From positions 84,709,156 through 84,773,155 of the forward strand of contig NC_133532.1 in NCBI RefSeq assembly GCF_048544455.1: DNA of 64,000 nt. The letters run 5' to 3'. This DNA comes from Silene latifolia (Eukaryota; Streptophyta; Magnoliopsida; Caryophyllales; Caryophyllaceae). Below are positions 12,030 to 22,421 of the stretch, piece by piece. The notes beneath the pieces are model-generated. The model saw only the letters and a program-made list of their open reading frames with translations, did no database searches and was not told where the DNA came from. A program made the translations under genes and the position numbers. Position 1 is the stretch's first letter; the number at the start of each line of letters is the position of its first letter.

Positions 12030-12375
12030 TTTAATAACGACACTTAGATTACCGTTTTCCAAATATTGGCGGAAACCTAGACCGCGCTAATAGGAATAAC
12101 AGTTTCCCTCGAAAACCGTTATTATAATTTTACAACGGCTTCTTAACAAACTGTATTAAAAAACTTTTAACGGTTTCCAAAAACTCGTTATAGAATCACT
12201 CTTATCAACGGTTGTTCGAAAACCGTTACCAGTTTAATATCGGCATTTCAAAAACCGTTACTAAATTAACACCAGCAACGGTTTTTGTTACCCGTTGTTA
12301 TGTTATAGCTACGGATTTTTTGTAACCGTTATTATTTTCTATTATGAGATAACGGTTTTTCAATTCAACCGTTGT
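12030..12375. repeat. CACTA left subterminal repeat array
   Basis: About a dozen aaccgtt / aacggtt motifs lie in both orientations with 20-40 bp spacing. In En/Spm such arrays bind TNPA. Confidence 0.8.
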
Positions 12376-12567
12376 CATTATTTGATTAGATTTTTCAATT
12401 TGATTACTGCATTCAAAACTGAACTTTAATAAATATTCAATTTGACCAATAATATTCAATTTGACCAAAATAATTCTATAAATATGTCTTCATAATATTT
12501 TAGGTCAAATTCTAAATTATCAAACATTTACTCTTTAATTTCTTTCTAAATTTCTCTCTAAAAAAAT

Positions 12568-13083
12568 ATGGCTGGTGTATCGGAACCACAATCACATTCT
12601 CGTTATGCACAGCCTTTTACTTGCATTCTCCATAATCTCCCGGTTCATTATGGTGTGAATGGAAAGGGTTAAAACCCTAATTTTGGGTGGTTGACGCAAA
12701 TGCTTCATAAGTCCGGTTTCACCGCGGTTAAAAAAGTGTATCGTGTGTCTACAAACAAGCAAGGTTTTGTAGGCTTCGCTTTTATCGTGTTTGACGAACC
12801 CAACTACCATGATAGTTTTCGTCAGGTAAGAAAATTAGGGGCTAGATTTGCGGGGGAAGATGCGGAGAAAGAGGACTTCTATTCGGATGATAAACAACAA
12901 AGCCCTTATCTATGGATTGCGACCCATCTTGATCATCATCTGCTGAAACATTGCAGGAAGCATCGCATTCTTACCACCGTGCCTATGTCATGGGAGAGAG
13001 AGGCCATTCCACCTGCGCTTCCCGATGATAATGAAGGGCCGATCTACGACTTGCTTGATACCGTCGTCAGGTACCAAAAATAA
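12568..13083 (+). pseudogene. XS-like protein, copy 1 (one in-frame stop)
   Basis: The frame runs from the ATG at 12568 to the TAA at 13081-13083, about 171 codons, with one in-frame TAA at 12670-12672. It shares with copies 2 and 3 the N-terminal block PFTCILHNLPV. It also shares the segment GFVGFAFIVFDEPNYHDSFR and a later PYLWIA block. The order G-x-x-x-x-x-I-V-F, F-x-x-A/V-x-x-L, Y-L-W-A resembles the XS domain of SGS3 and FDM/IDN2 proteins, which bind RNA and act in plant RNA silencing. That assignment is from pattern memory and is not certain. The gene lies 0.6 kb inside the CACTA left end, directly after the subterminal array, so it is probably an element gene or a captured gene. Confidence 0.55.
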
Positions 13084-13853
13084 ATGCCTTGCTACTACTA
13101 ACAGAAGTCAGCGGTAAGTAGGGTCGATCTCCACAGGGAGGCGGTCACTATCTACTCGTCAATTAGGTTTGTCTATGGTCACAGGATGGGAGTTTTAATT
13201 GATTTAACTAAACTAATGAGATTAAGGCAAGAGAAAAGGTTAAGAAGAATTAATAAGAGAGAAAGGAAAACTAGGATTGTCGGGTCATCAATGAATGTCA
13301 GATAATTGCAGCTAAGGTCACAGATCAGTCGATTGTATCGATCTAAGGGGCAACGAATATCTCCTTCCGGTCTCAATTCGCCCTAAAATACTATTAGCTT
13401 AGCTCCCGCCCTCATTAAAGCATCCTATTGTTCACTGCGGGTCTCACCCCTTCCAACCTTCCCGTCTAGGTTAAGGTTTACCAAAATTAAATAAGCTAAG
13501 TGCATCGATTCAAATAGCTAGATACAGTTTAAGGCAGTGATTAACAACATAGACTTAACAACAACGAACGATCTATAAACCTAATTAGCAATTAACAACG
13601 ATTCATCGACTCCCCTAAATCCTAGTAGGGTAATTAGCTAGACATAGGTAAAAGTAAAGCAAGAACAAAAGATAAGAAAGTAACAAACATTAAATAAAGA
13701 GAGTAAAGGGAAAGAGAAAATTACAGAAATAAGATCCGGGGAAGAACAGAGAAAAGAGATGTTTAACAATGAAAGGAGAGAAAGAAAAGCATGAAGTGTG
13801 ATAGAGTCGTCAAGGAACAGCGTCCAAGATAATTATGACCTAATCCCGACTTC

Positions 13854-13864
13854 CTTTATATAGG
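13854..13864 (-). promoter_or_regulatory. TATA box of solo LTR F
   Basis: Minus-strand ctatataaagg lies about 65 bp downstream of the last palindrome of the 13928-14118 cluster. Confidence 0.65.
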
Positions 13865-13927
13865 GAAGTGGGATTTTACAAACTTAAACCTAATCACGGA
13901 CTAGCTAACCCGTGTGTTAAAGCAAAT

Positions 13928-14118
13928 CACTCGATCGAGCCATTTGAAACTGCTCGATCGAACAAAAACCAATAAAAACATCTCGATCGAGTAGATAAAC
14001 CACTCGATCGAGGAAACCCTAAAAAAACATTTCGATCGAGGAAATATAATACTCGATCGAGGTCTTATTCTCTTCAAAAGTGCTCGATCGACCACAAAAA
14101 CTTCCGATCGAGTGATAT
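13928..14118. repeat. CTCGATCGAG palindrome cluster in solo LTR F
   Basis: About eight copies of (a)ctcgatcgag(t) with small changes, spaced roughly 15-25 bp apart, just upstream of the LTR TATA box. Confidence 0.9.
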
Positions 14119-14565
14119 TTGACTCAGCCAGCTACTTGTTTCGTTGATTTCAGCTTTGACTTGGTTATTTAGCTTCCGAAGTGACTTCTCGCATCCCGTA
14201 ACAGCAGTATTCCCGCTCCAAATCTACTCATCCTCCAAATGCATCCAAAACAGGACGATAAAAGGCTCGATTCTACCACTTTCAGGTCCATTCCTGCAAA
14301 TAAGGCAAAACAAACCAAAGTAGCATATTCGGGCATTTCGTAGCGTAAAACTACGAGGATAGCATAGAAATACGTGCATAAGGAGGCCTAAAAAGACTAT
14401 ATAAAATGCACGTATCATTGCTCTATACCGAAATTCATAATGAGTATCCTAATACTTCATCAGATTCTAATAATTAAGTCATTAATTATTATCTGGCATT
14501 GTAAGTTGTATTTGGATTATGATGGTTTGAATTAAAGTTTAATTATTTATGCCTTTTGTTACGTT

Positions 14566-14795
14566 TTTTGTTACCCCATCCTCTGGAATTCAGAGACAAT
14601 ATCACCAGATAAATATCAGACTTTTATTACAATGACTTAGGTTTTTAGGAGTACATTAAAATATCAAGCTAAAGAAAAAAAATCGCGTAAAACAAGCGTT
14701 GACAAACGTGAAAAAGCAAATGTGGAGTGTGGAGTTGAATGGAGGGAGTATGTTTTTTGTTACCCCATCCTCTGGAATTCAGAGATAATATCACC
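14566..14795. repeat. Direct repeat pair, about 43 bp
   Basis: The stretch starting tttttgttaccccatcctct occurs at about 14566-14607 and again at 14752-14795, with few differences. The second copy lies just past the 3' end of XS-like copy 2 on the minus strand, so a partial duplication of that gene tail is likely. Confidence 0.7.
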
Positions 14796-14840
14796 ATATA
14801 TGTCTCTTTCACCTTCAGCCCAATCCACACAGTCGTTTTC

Positions 14841-15347
14841 TCATTGCAACGGCACTGTCCCCTGCTCGGCAATACGACCTTGGTGGTGCAGAATCGGAAG
14901 TAGTAGGAGACGGTCAGATTCATTCGCAACCCATAAATATGGGCCTACCCGTTGTTCATCCTGATCAAACCAGAGTCTCAAAGAGTCATTGTAATAGAAT
15001 GCCCGCTCAAGTTTGCGAGCCTGACGAAAGCATTCCCGCTCCTCACCCCCGCAAAACTCGATGAGGGCGCACCGCCCGAAGCCATGATGCGCATCATTGT
15101 CCGGGTAGATAGTTTGAACCAAATTCAATCTGGCTAACCGAATCAAACCTATTAACCAGTCAAGGCTATACGAGAGTATAGCTTTTCCATGCCCGTCCTA
15201 TGTATACGGGAGATTGTGAATGATGCACGTTAAGGGTTTAGCATACATAAATCTACTTGGGGGTCCTACAAGAGGTTCATATGATGCTTCATCATCATCA
15301 GCGGATGAATAATATGAACCACTATAAGTTGATGAACTTGATGACAT
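14841..15347 (-). pseudogene. XS-like protein, copy 2 (one in-frame stop)
   Basis: The frame starts at the minus-strand ATG at 15347 (MSSSSSTYSGSYYSS, a Ser-rich start like copy 3) and runs to the stop at 14841. One stop (TAG) interrupts it just after the shared block LTCIIHNLP. The middle GFGRCALIEFCGGEERECFR and QARKLERAF align with copies 1 and 3, and PYLWVANESD matches the XS-like aromatic block. It stands opposite to the other two copies. A subterminal-type repeat array (15480-16060) lies upstream of its start. Function is unknown, and the XS similarity is suggestive only. Confidence 0.5.
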
Positions 15348-15479
15348 AATCGATGTAGAAAATTAATGGAGGACTTAACAAGTTAAGAATTGGAAAGTGC
15401 AAACGGTACAAGTTAAGATTGTGAAAATTATAATTCTACTTATAATGAGTTTGGGTTGTATTGGAAACGGTAAAAGTTA

Positions 15480-16060
15480 AATAAGAATTGGTCAACTCTA
15501 CCGTGTTAAACATATTAACTTACAACGGTTATCAAAAAACCGTTGTCCAATGAGTAAAAACACAACTGTTATCAAAAAACTATTGTCCAATTAGTAGCAA
15601 CAAAACGATTATCAAAAAACCGTTGTCCAATGACTAAAAAACACAACAATATTGATTTGACTAATGCATGCCTTATAATTTTTACTTTTTCTTATTCAAA
15701 GTTGCAGTATTGCGTGTTTGACCATATGTATAACACAAAATGATAACAGTTTCTTTGTTAAGCCGTTATCATATTACATATATCAACAACGGTTGGACAG
15801 AACCCATTTTAAAAAAAAAATTATTTAATTATCTGTGATTTTCTAGTGTTTGTGATTTGACTAATGCATGCCCAGTAATTTTTAATTTTTCTGATTCAAA
15901 GTTGCAGTATTGATTGTTTGACCGTATGTATAACACAAAATGATAACGGTTCTTTATTAAGCCGTTATCATATTTCTTATATCAACAACGGTTATTATAA
16001 ATCCGTTCTCATATTACACCAATAAACAACGGTTTTTCTTATAACCGTTGTAAATACAGA
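15480..16060. repeat. Internal aaccgtt array within a tandem duplication
   Basis: Many aaccgttgt/acaacggtt motifs are present, and a unit of about 185 bp is repeated (about 15651-15835 and 15838-16020; both begin gatttgactaatgcatgcc). The array resembles the CACTA subterminal regions but lies more than 3 kb inside the element, between XS-like copies 2 and 3. Confidence 0.75.
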
Positions 16061-16330
16061 TCTACTGTGAAAACTGAAAAGTTTGTGGTTTTACCAATGC
16101 ATGCCCTATTATTATTGTTTGTTTGACCATTATTCACCTCATGCATGCATGTACAATTAATACAAGTTTGAATGTAACGTATGGATGAAATTAATCCAAT
16201 TAATTATAACTTTATTATACTGTAAATAACATCACATTTCCAGTAACAATAAGAATCACTTTATTATTACTAACCTTTCTACTTCACTTTTTAAATAATC
16301 TACATATACATACATATCATAATTAAAAGA

Positions 16331-16912
16331 ATGTCGTCGTCTTCATCATCCGCAATCGCACCTCCTCAGCAATCGGTAACCCGCTATATCAACCCGATTA
16401 CGTGCATAATTCACAATCTCCCAGTCATACGCGATGCTGCTGGGAATCCAGCTTCTAAGTCTCTTAACCCATTGAGGGACATCCTCATTGAGAATGGGTT
16501 TTCAAATGTTAGGGCAATCTACCCGGCTTGTATTTCTGGTCATGGGTTTCTTGAATATGCTCTGATCGTGTTTCGAGGGGATGGTCTTGACGATTTTTGC
16601 CAAGCAAAACAACTCGCTGCAAGGTATGCATCACGTGAACATCAAAGGGGTAAAAGTGACTATTATAGCGACGACCCTAAGGATCATTATTTTCACGCTG
16701 GGCCTCACTTATAGGTTGCCACCGCTGAGGACGCTCATCTGATGAGAAGGCTCATTCCGTACAATTTTATTAATGTACCAAAATCATGGGAAGACGAAGA
16801 AGTGCCTCATTTTGATCCCCGTCTTGATGCCGATGTAGTACGCTTGATTTATAATTATGTTTATCCTCAGTACCCACCTCCTAGTCAAACTCTTGTTAAG
16901 GTGTTTGATTAA
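16331..16912 (+). pseudogene. XS-like protein, copy 3 (one in-frame stop)
   Basis: The ATG at 16331 opens a frame of 193 codons ending GTGTTTGATTAA at 16912. It is interrupted only by TAG at 16712-16714. Copies 1 and 2 have Trp there (YLWIA, YLWVA), so a TGG to TAG transition explains the stop. The start is Ser-rich (MSSSSSSAIAPP). The shared blocks are ITCIIHNLPV, then LRDILIENGFSNVRAIYPA, then GFLEYALIVF and FCQAKQLAARY. The C-terminal part (RRLIPYNFINVPKSWEDEE) matches the SWE motif of copy 1. It is the most complete member of the trio and shows what the intact protein would look like. The XS-type assignment is an inference. Confidence 0.6.
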
Positions 16913-17446
16913 TGTACTAATTAGTTAGTTGTTTGTTTTTGTGGTTTTTTTATTTTTTATTGTGTTTCCTTTTTTTCCCCTTGTTGTACTGTTTTTTTAT
17001 TTTACGCCATTGTATAATATGCTCGTTTTAATATATTGTTCTACTCTTTATTACATGCAAATGCTTATTAACATAGATTTTAAATAACTTGCGAACAAGA
17101 TGTGACCATAATTAGAGCATATTTAGTCCCCGAATTAGCCTTGTTCCCATGCTTTTTAGTGCATATTTGGGTCATTTATTGTCTTTAGTTCTTTGTTTTG
17201 CATATTCTTTGAGGTTTTGATCCCTTGGTAGGAAAGGAGTGCAAACCTTGCATTTTCATGGCAAAATGAGACTAAATTGATTGAATTCAATGACCAAGCA
17301 TCAAGGAGAGACAAGATTAGAAGGCCTTTGTACATACTATAGTAGATGGGCAATGATGAGAAAAGATCCTTGCATCCCCGAGGAAATCCCCAAGGATTTT
17401 ATGAAGAAAAAGGAAGAAAAGAAGAAGAAACGAGACTGCCCAGCAA

Positions 17447-17620
17447 TCTGTGCGTCTTCCCCTGAAGACGCCCGTCCACCACCCCACAACCCGTGCGTCT
17501 TCACCCTCTGGACGCCCGCGCAAAAGCTCCAGAAGACGTCCGTCTTCTCCACAAGACGCCCGGGCAGAAACCACCAAATCCGCCCGTCCCGTGCTAAAGA
17601 CGCCCGGATTCCTAGGCATA
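17447..17620. repeat. GACGCCCGTC palindrome cluster, Athila B 5' LTR
   Basis: Copies of gacgcccg(tc), cgtcttc and cgcccgtcc are repeated at 15-35 bp spacing, ending about 150 bp upstream of the TATA box. The 3' LTR holds roughly half as many. Confidence 0.75.
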
Positions 17621-17768
17621 CCCATTTCGTCTTCTTCAAGCGTCAAAGAAGGATGCACATCTTCTTCTAGAGACCGGAGTCTTTCCAAAAAGATCGGCAT
17701 TTCCTCAACAAGGGACTTAATCGTCATTTAAGCCCTTAGTTAACCCTAATTCGTGCACCTAATCCCCA

Positions 17769-17779
17769 CTATAAATACC
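17769..17779 (+). promoter_or_regulatory. TATA box of Athila B 5' LTR
   Basis: ctataaatacc follows the palindrome cluster and is identical in the 3' LTR (near 35594-35605). Confidence 0.7.
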
Positions 17780-18862
17780 CCATTAGTCTAATTAGAAGAG
17801 CATGTTCTTCTTAGCAATCTTTAGTGTAGTTAATATCAATCAAATCTCTCTTTAATCTTATAATCAACATTTAATCAAGTTTTAAAACAAATTTTATTTC
17901 CTTAATCTCTCTCTTTTTCATCCTTTATTTTGGGTAATTGAAGATTATTTGGGTTATTATTGGGAGATTGACAACCTTCCAATCAAGCATCAAGTACTTC
18001 TTTTATTCTTTGCTTTATTATTGGAATCATTAGTAGGTATAATTCTCTTAATCCCTCTTTAATTATTGTTAATTACTTTCATTTATTCATCATGTTTCAC
18101 TTTGTTGGTATGATTGACAACCTTGTTAGCATGTTCAACATGATAATGAGTGAGTAGTTTCCTTAGCTAGGGTTAATGAGTAATTAGGGGAAACCAACAT
18201 GGGGAATGATTCATGCTTAAATTAATATGCTTTCATAGTTTATTTGCTTGCTTGTTGTGATCTCAACTTATGCACATGTTATGTTTGATGAAATGTGAGC
18301 CTATGAATCCTTACATTTTTTACCCATCACCTATCTTTTCAATGAGACTTGTAAGACATAAACCAACTCGAGTCTCATTAGACCATGCATATTGTTGAGT
18401 AGGAAAGATTAAGTCGACTTGTAGGTGTTGTACAATCTAATCGATTCGGCTCCGGGACCCAAACTTTCCTAGGATTGTAAGATATAAACCAACTCGATCC
18501 ATCACAACAATAATTGCTTGCTTATAACTTGAGAATATGTTTGTATGATCAATTCCCATGAATCCCCTATGACCCCATGACACCCTAGTGCCTTTTATCA
18601 ATTGTTTACATCCCTTTTAATTCATCTTGCTTGTTTACTTTCATTGCTATTTAGTTTAGTGATCTTTTATTCAAACCCCAATTGTTACACCCCTTAGACA
18701 CCACTAGTTGCAATATAAATCTCATCTCAATTCCCGTCCCTTGGGATCCGACCTTTACTTGCCTCTTTACTAATTGTAGAGTTGTTTGTGAAGTTATAAA
18801 TTGTGTTTTGGTCTAGGTGATCCTAACGACAAGTAACCGAAAAATACGATCCGACCAAAAAA

Positions 18863-18880
18863 TGGCGCCGTTGCCGGGGA
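18863..18880 (+). other. Primer-binding site of Athila B
   Basis: TGGCGCCGTTGCCGGGGA lies five bases after the LTR end. It is complementary to the 3' end of tRNA-Asp, the primer typical of Athila-lineage elements. Confidence 0.92.
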
Positions 18881-18998
18881 CGGTGTTAACTTGATTTAGA
18901 TTTTCTCATATTTTTATTAGTTGTGTCTTTCTTTGCCTTGGGGGAGTAAAACTCCTCAAGGTTTGTTCTAATTATTTTCGAGTTGTTTGATATTTTGC

Positions 18999-20845
18999 AT
19001 GTCTAGAAGGTCACAAGGTGACTTGTTACCTTTTGATCACGAAATTGAAAGAACTTTGACAACCAATAGAAGACTTGCTAAGAGAACTTTGAGAGGTATT
19101 GGTGAGGTTGAAGTTATTCAACCAAATGCTATTGAGTTCATCAACCCTTTTGCAAGAGAAGGTGAGGAGACCCCAACACAAAATCCAACACAAAATCAAC
19201 CCACAATGCCTAAGTTTTCATCACATTCCGTACCCACCGAGGAGAACCTACCCAATGGTACTCCCACACCACAACATCTAACCGGAAAATTTATTGCCAA
19301 ATCCGCATTTATCCAATTAGTCGAAAGCAGCCAATTTGGGGGGATGCCTAGTGAAGACCCTCATTCTCATATGGAGACTTTTTGCGACTATTGTGATGCG
19401 ATTTCTCAAACCGGTATAACTCTAGACCAAATTCGATGGGTCTTATTTCCTTTTTCTCTAATTGGCACCGCGAAACAATGGTTGAAAGGCCTTGATAAGG
19501 CTACTCTCGGAATTGATTCTTGGAAGAAATTGGCTCTAGCTTTCTACAAAAAGTTCTATCCACCGGAAAAGATTAACATGCTAAGAGCTCAAATCACGGG
19601 CTTTAAGCAAAGGGATGAAGAATCATTGTATGAAGCTTGGGAGCGATTCAAAGGAATTTGTCGCTCATGTCCTCACCATGGACTTAGCGAGTGGTTCTTG
19701 GTACAACAATTATGGAACGGTCTTTATGAAGATTCAAGGAACATTCTCAACATGGGATCAAATGGAATGTTCACCGAAGTCGATGACAATCAAACTTGGA
19801 ACAAAATTGAGGAAATGGCGGTCCATAACTCACAATATAGTAGACCTCGCAAGGCTACTAGGGGAGGAAAGCATGAAGTGGACTCCATTACTCAATTGGG
19901 TGCTCAACTTAGTGCTCACATTGATACCATCAATTTGAAGTTTGAAAAAGCTATGGCTAGACTTGAAGAAGCCTCAAAATCACCAAAGCATCATGTTAAT
20001 GCCATGACGGCATCTTCACCAATCCCAAGTGGAATATGTGAGAATTGTGGAACTTTGGGACATGACCAAGGTGAATGTAGGGGAACAAATGAACAAGTGA
20101 ATGCTTTCCAAGCATACAAGAGTGGTACCCCTTATTCAAACTATTACAATGAAAACACCAAATTCCATCCAAATCTCTCATACAAAAGCCAAAATGTTCA
20201 AAACCCTCAACCAACATACACCCCACCTCCCATGAGAAACCAAAATCAAAGACCCTTTTACAACCAAAACCAAGGTTACCAAAATCAAACTCCATACAAT
20301 CAACAAAATGACCAAGGTTTTGATGTTCAAAAAGAGGTCCTCCAAATGCAAAAGAATCAACAAGAGTTTTTCACTCAAATACAAAAGGATAGTCAAGCAA
20401 AGGAAACCACCATCAACAACATCCTTGCTCGCACCAAAATGTTAGAAACCCAATTGACTCAACTAGCATCTTCAAGCTCACAAAGACAAAAGGGGCAATT
20501 ACCACCTCAAAGTAATCCCCCAAGACATGAAACGGTTAGTGCCATTCACTTGAGGAGTGGTACAAGGTATGAAGCACCGAAGAAGCAAGTTGAGGATGAA
20601 GTTGTGGAAGCTAGTGAGAAAGAAGAAATTGTGCAAAACTCCAAGGATGGGGAACCATCAAAAGAAGAAATTTCAAGGAAAAATGAAGACAAGGTCAAGG
20701 AGAAGGAACCCGTTGTGATTAGACTTCCTTTTCCAAGTCGTCAAGCCAAGCCCAAATTTGATGACCAACTTGGAAAATTTATGGAAATTGTGAAGAATTT
20801 GGAAGTCTCAATTCCTTTCACGGAATTAATCAATCACGTCTTGCC
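18999..20845 (+). CDS. gag: Athila B Gag polyprotein
   Basis: I start at the ATG at 18999 (MSRRSQGDLLPFDHEIERTL), which aligns with copy A. The reading frame is open for about 615 codons. The Gag core runs from about residue 100 (FGGMPSEDPHSHMETFCDYC) to about 300 (SCPHHGLSEWFLVQQLWNG, MAVHNSQYSRPRKA). The CX2CX4HX4C knuckle CENCGTLGHDQGEC is near residue 350. A Gln/Asn/Pro-rich linker follows, then a Lys/Glu-rich stretch and VIRLPFPSR. The frame is lost around 20845-20860 by small indels in an A-run relative to copy A, after which the protease continues in another frame. Gag would assemble particles and bind RNA. This is the best-preserved Athila ORF here and could still make Gag protein. 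Confidence 0.88.
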
Positions 20846-21415
20846 TATGCGAAAAATACATGAAAGACATCCTCACAAAGAAGAAGTCGATCCGGAAGCT
20901 TGAGACTATCGCCTTCACTAAGGTGAGTAGTACAATACTTCAAGGGAGTTCACCTCCAAAACTCAAAGATCCGGGAAGCTTCTCAATACCGTGTACCATT
21001 GGCGACACCACGATCAACAAAGCCTTATGTGATCTAGGGGCTAGTGTGAGTGTTATGCCGTACTCGGTGAGTAAAAGGTTAGGGATGGGAGAGCTTAAAT
21101 GCACCAATATCACACTCCAAATGGCCGATAGATCGACGAAGACACCATTAGGGATATGGGAAGATGTTCCCGTAAGAATTGGGAAATTTTTCATCCCGGT
21201 GGACTTTGTCATTGTTGACATGGAAGAAGACTCCAACATTCCAATCATTCTAGGAAGACCTTTCTTACACACCGCGGGTGCGGTGATTGATGTGAAGCAT
21301 GGAGAGCTCACTCTAGAAGTGGGAGATGAGAGCATAACTTTCAATCTTGACAAGACCATGAGAGCTCCCCGTTTGCATGAACCATGTTTTATGGTTGATC
21401 AATATAGCCGGAAGG
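20846..21415 (+). pseudogene. Athila B aspartic protease, N-terminal part, split by copia D
   Basis: From MKDILTKKKSIRKLETIAF the frame encodes the pepsin-like domain: FSIPCTIGDTTINKALCDLG, then ASVSVMPYSV with active site DLGA. VPVRIGKFFIPVDFVIVDME and NIPIILGRPFLHTAGAVIDV follow (the ILGRPFL motif is typical of retropepsins). The frame is cut at FMVDQYSRK by copia D, and the rest is at 30182-30571. In normal Athila elements this domain cleaves Gag-Pol. Here it is disabled by the upstream frameshift and by the insertion. Confidence 0.85.
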
Positions 21416-22403
21416 TGTTGGGGTTGGTGTCCTTAACAGTTACTGCAAGGACTTATAAATCTCTAAAAGGATCAAAGGGCATACTTTTGGTATTATTATC
21501 AGTTGATCTACGTTTATCAATAACGGTTGGCTTGCTAGATAAGTTTGACGTTATTGTCATACAGATGGCGGTGATCAATTGGTCCCTAAAAGTCACACCT
21601 ATAGGATACGTTTGAGAGATGTGACGGTATGAAAATACAGTCATGTAGATGCCAAATTTGACTAACCAGTTAGTCCGAGTTATTTGACTAGTAATTAGTC
21701 AAAATGTGATGTTGAGATATTTTATTTAATACGGATTAAATGAAAATGGCTAAGGCGGATTAAGCAGTTAATTCGTAAATTGAATATAAGCGTTTTATAT
21801 TTAATTAAATGTATATTGAATATTATTATACAATATTGTCTTTGTCGGACATGTATTAATAATTCAACTAATCCGTATTATTAGTTGATGCTTTAATACC
21901 CGATAACCGATGAAAGTTTATAATGAAACCGCGTCATATACATTTAGAATTTAACGAACCGGACCACGAGTTAAAACCAAGAGGAAGTGGAAGCCCACTT
22001 CCCCTTGAGGGTTTCGGTTTTCCCGAATGAGAGGGAACAAAAGGGAGGGTTTCTCCTCCCTTCTGACCTAATCATTCATTCTCGAAAAATTAGGGTTTTT
22101 AACATTTTTCTCTCTGAAATCTCTAGATCTCACATCGTAAAACCTCACAAGAGCTTTCTCAATATTGCAAGTCAATTAGAAAGCATTTCTAGCACAAGGG
22201 CATAGTCTCGGACGGTCTTGGGTGCAACAATTAGGAGGAATCTCTGTTGATTTACTCGTCTTTACGCCGCACTACAAAGGACCCGAGGTTGATTCTTTAT
22301 CTTTGTCGTTTCTATATTGTATTTCGTTTATGACAATATTTCACATGCAAATTTTACGTTATAATCCTAAATTTAGAGGGTCTTATACGGATATTACCCT
22401 ACA
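21416..22403 (+). repeat. 5' LTR of copia D
   Basis: 988 bp, TG...CA, preceded by TSD gaagg and followed after two bases by the tRNA-Met PBS. Confidence 0.95.
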
Positions 22404-22405
22404 AG

Positions 22406-22421
22406 TGGTATCAGAGCGAGG
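22406..22421 (+). other. Primer-binding site of copia D
   Basis: TGGTATCAGAGCGAGG is complementary to the initiator tRNA-Met 3' end, the usual copia primer. Confidence 0.92.

Larger units (their letters stand above)
13094..14417 (-). mobile_element. Solo LTR (F) in the CACTA
   Basis: On the minus strand it starts TGATACGTGCATTTTATATA at 14417. The sequence ttgct occurs at 13089-13093 and 14418-14422 as a candidate TSD. With that TSD the LTR end reads gttagtagt rather than CA, so the left edge is approximate. It contains a palindrome cluster (13928-14118) and, downstream on the minus strand, a TATA box (13854-13864). I see no coding sequence. The lineage is unknown; the start resembles Athila/Tat-type LTRs. 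Confidence 0.6.
17098..18857 (+). repeat. 5' LTR of Athila B
   Basis: The LTR pair reads TGATGTGACC...GATCCGACCA. Here the first base is A instead of T, which still leaves an exact gaaca TSD. It has about 157 bp (within 17530-17690) that the 3' LTR lacks. Confidence 0.9.

Noticed and set aside
17281..17727. Overlapping open frames of 93-136 codons in the Athila B 5' LTR
   Set aside because: They span the repeated cgtcttc/gacgcccg promoter region and are broken by the indel in the 3' LTR; nothing supports translation.
22406..22421. tRNA gene fragments at tggtatcagagc sites (also 48638 and 57851)
   Set aside because: These are primer-binding sites adjacent to LTR ends; no cloverleaf can be built around them.
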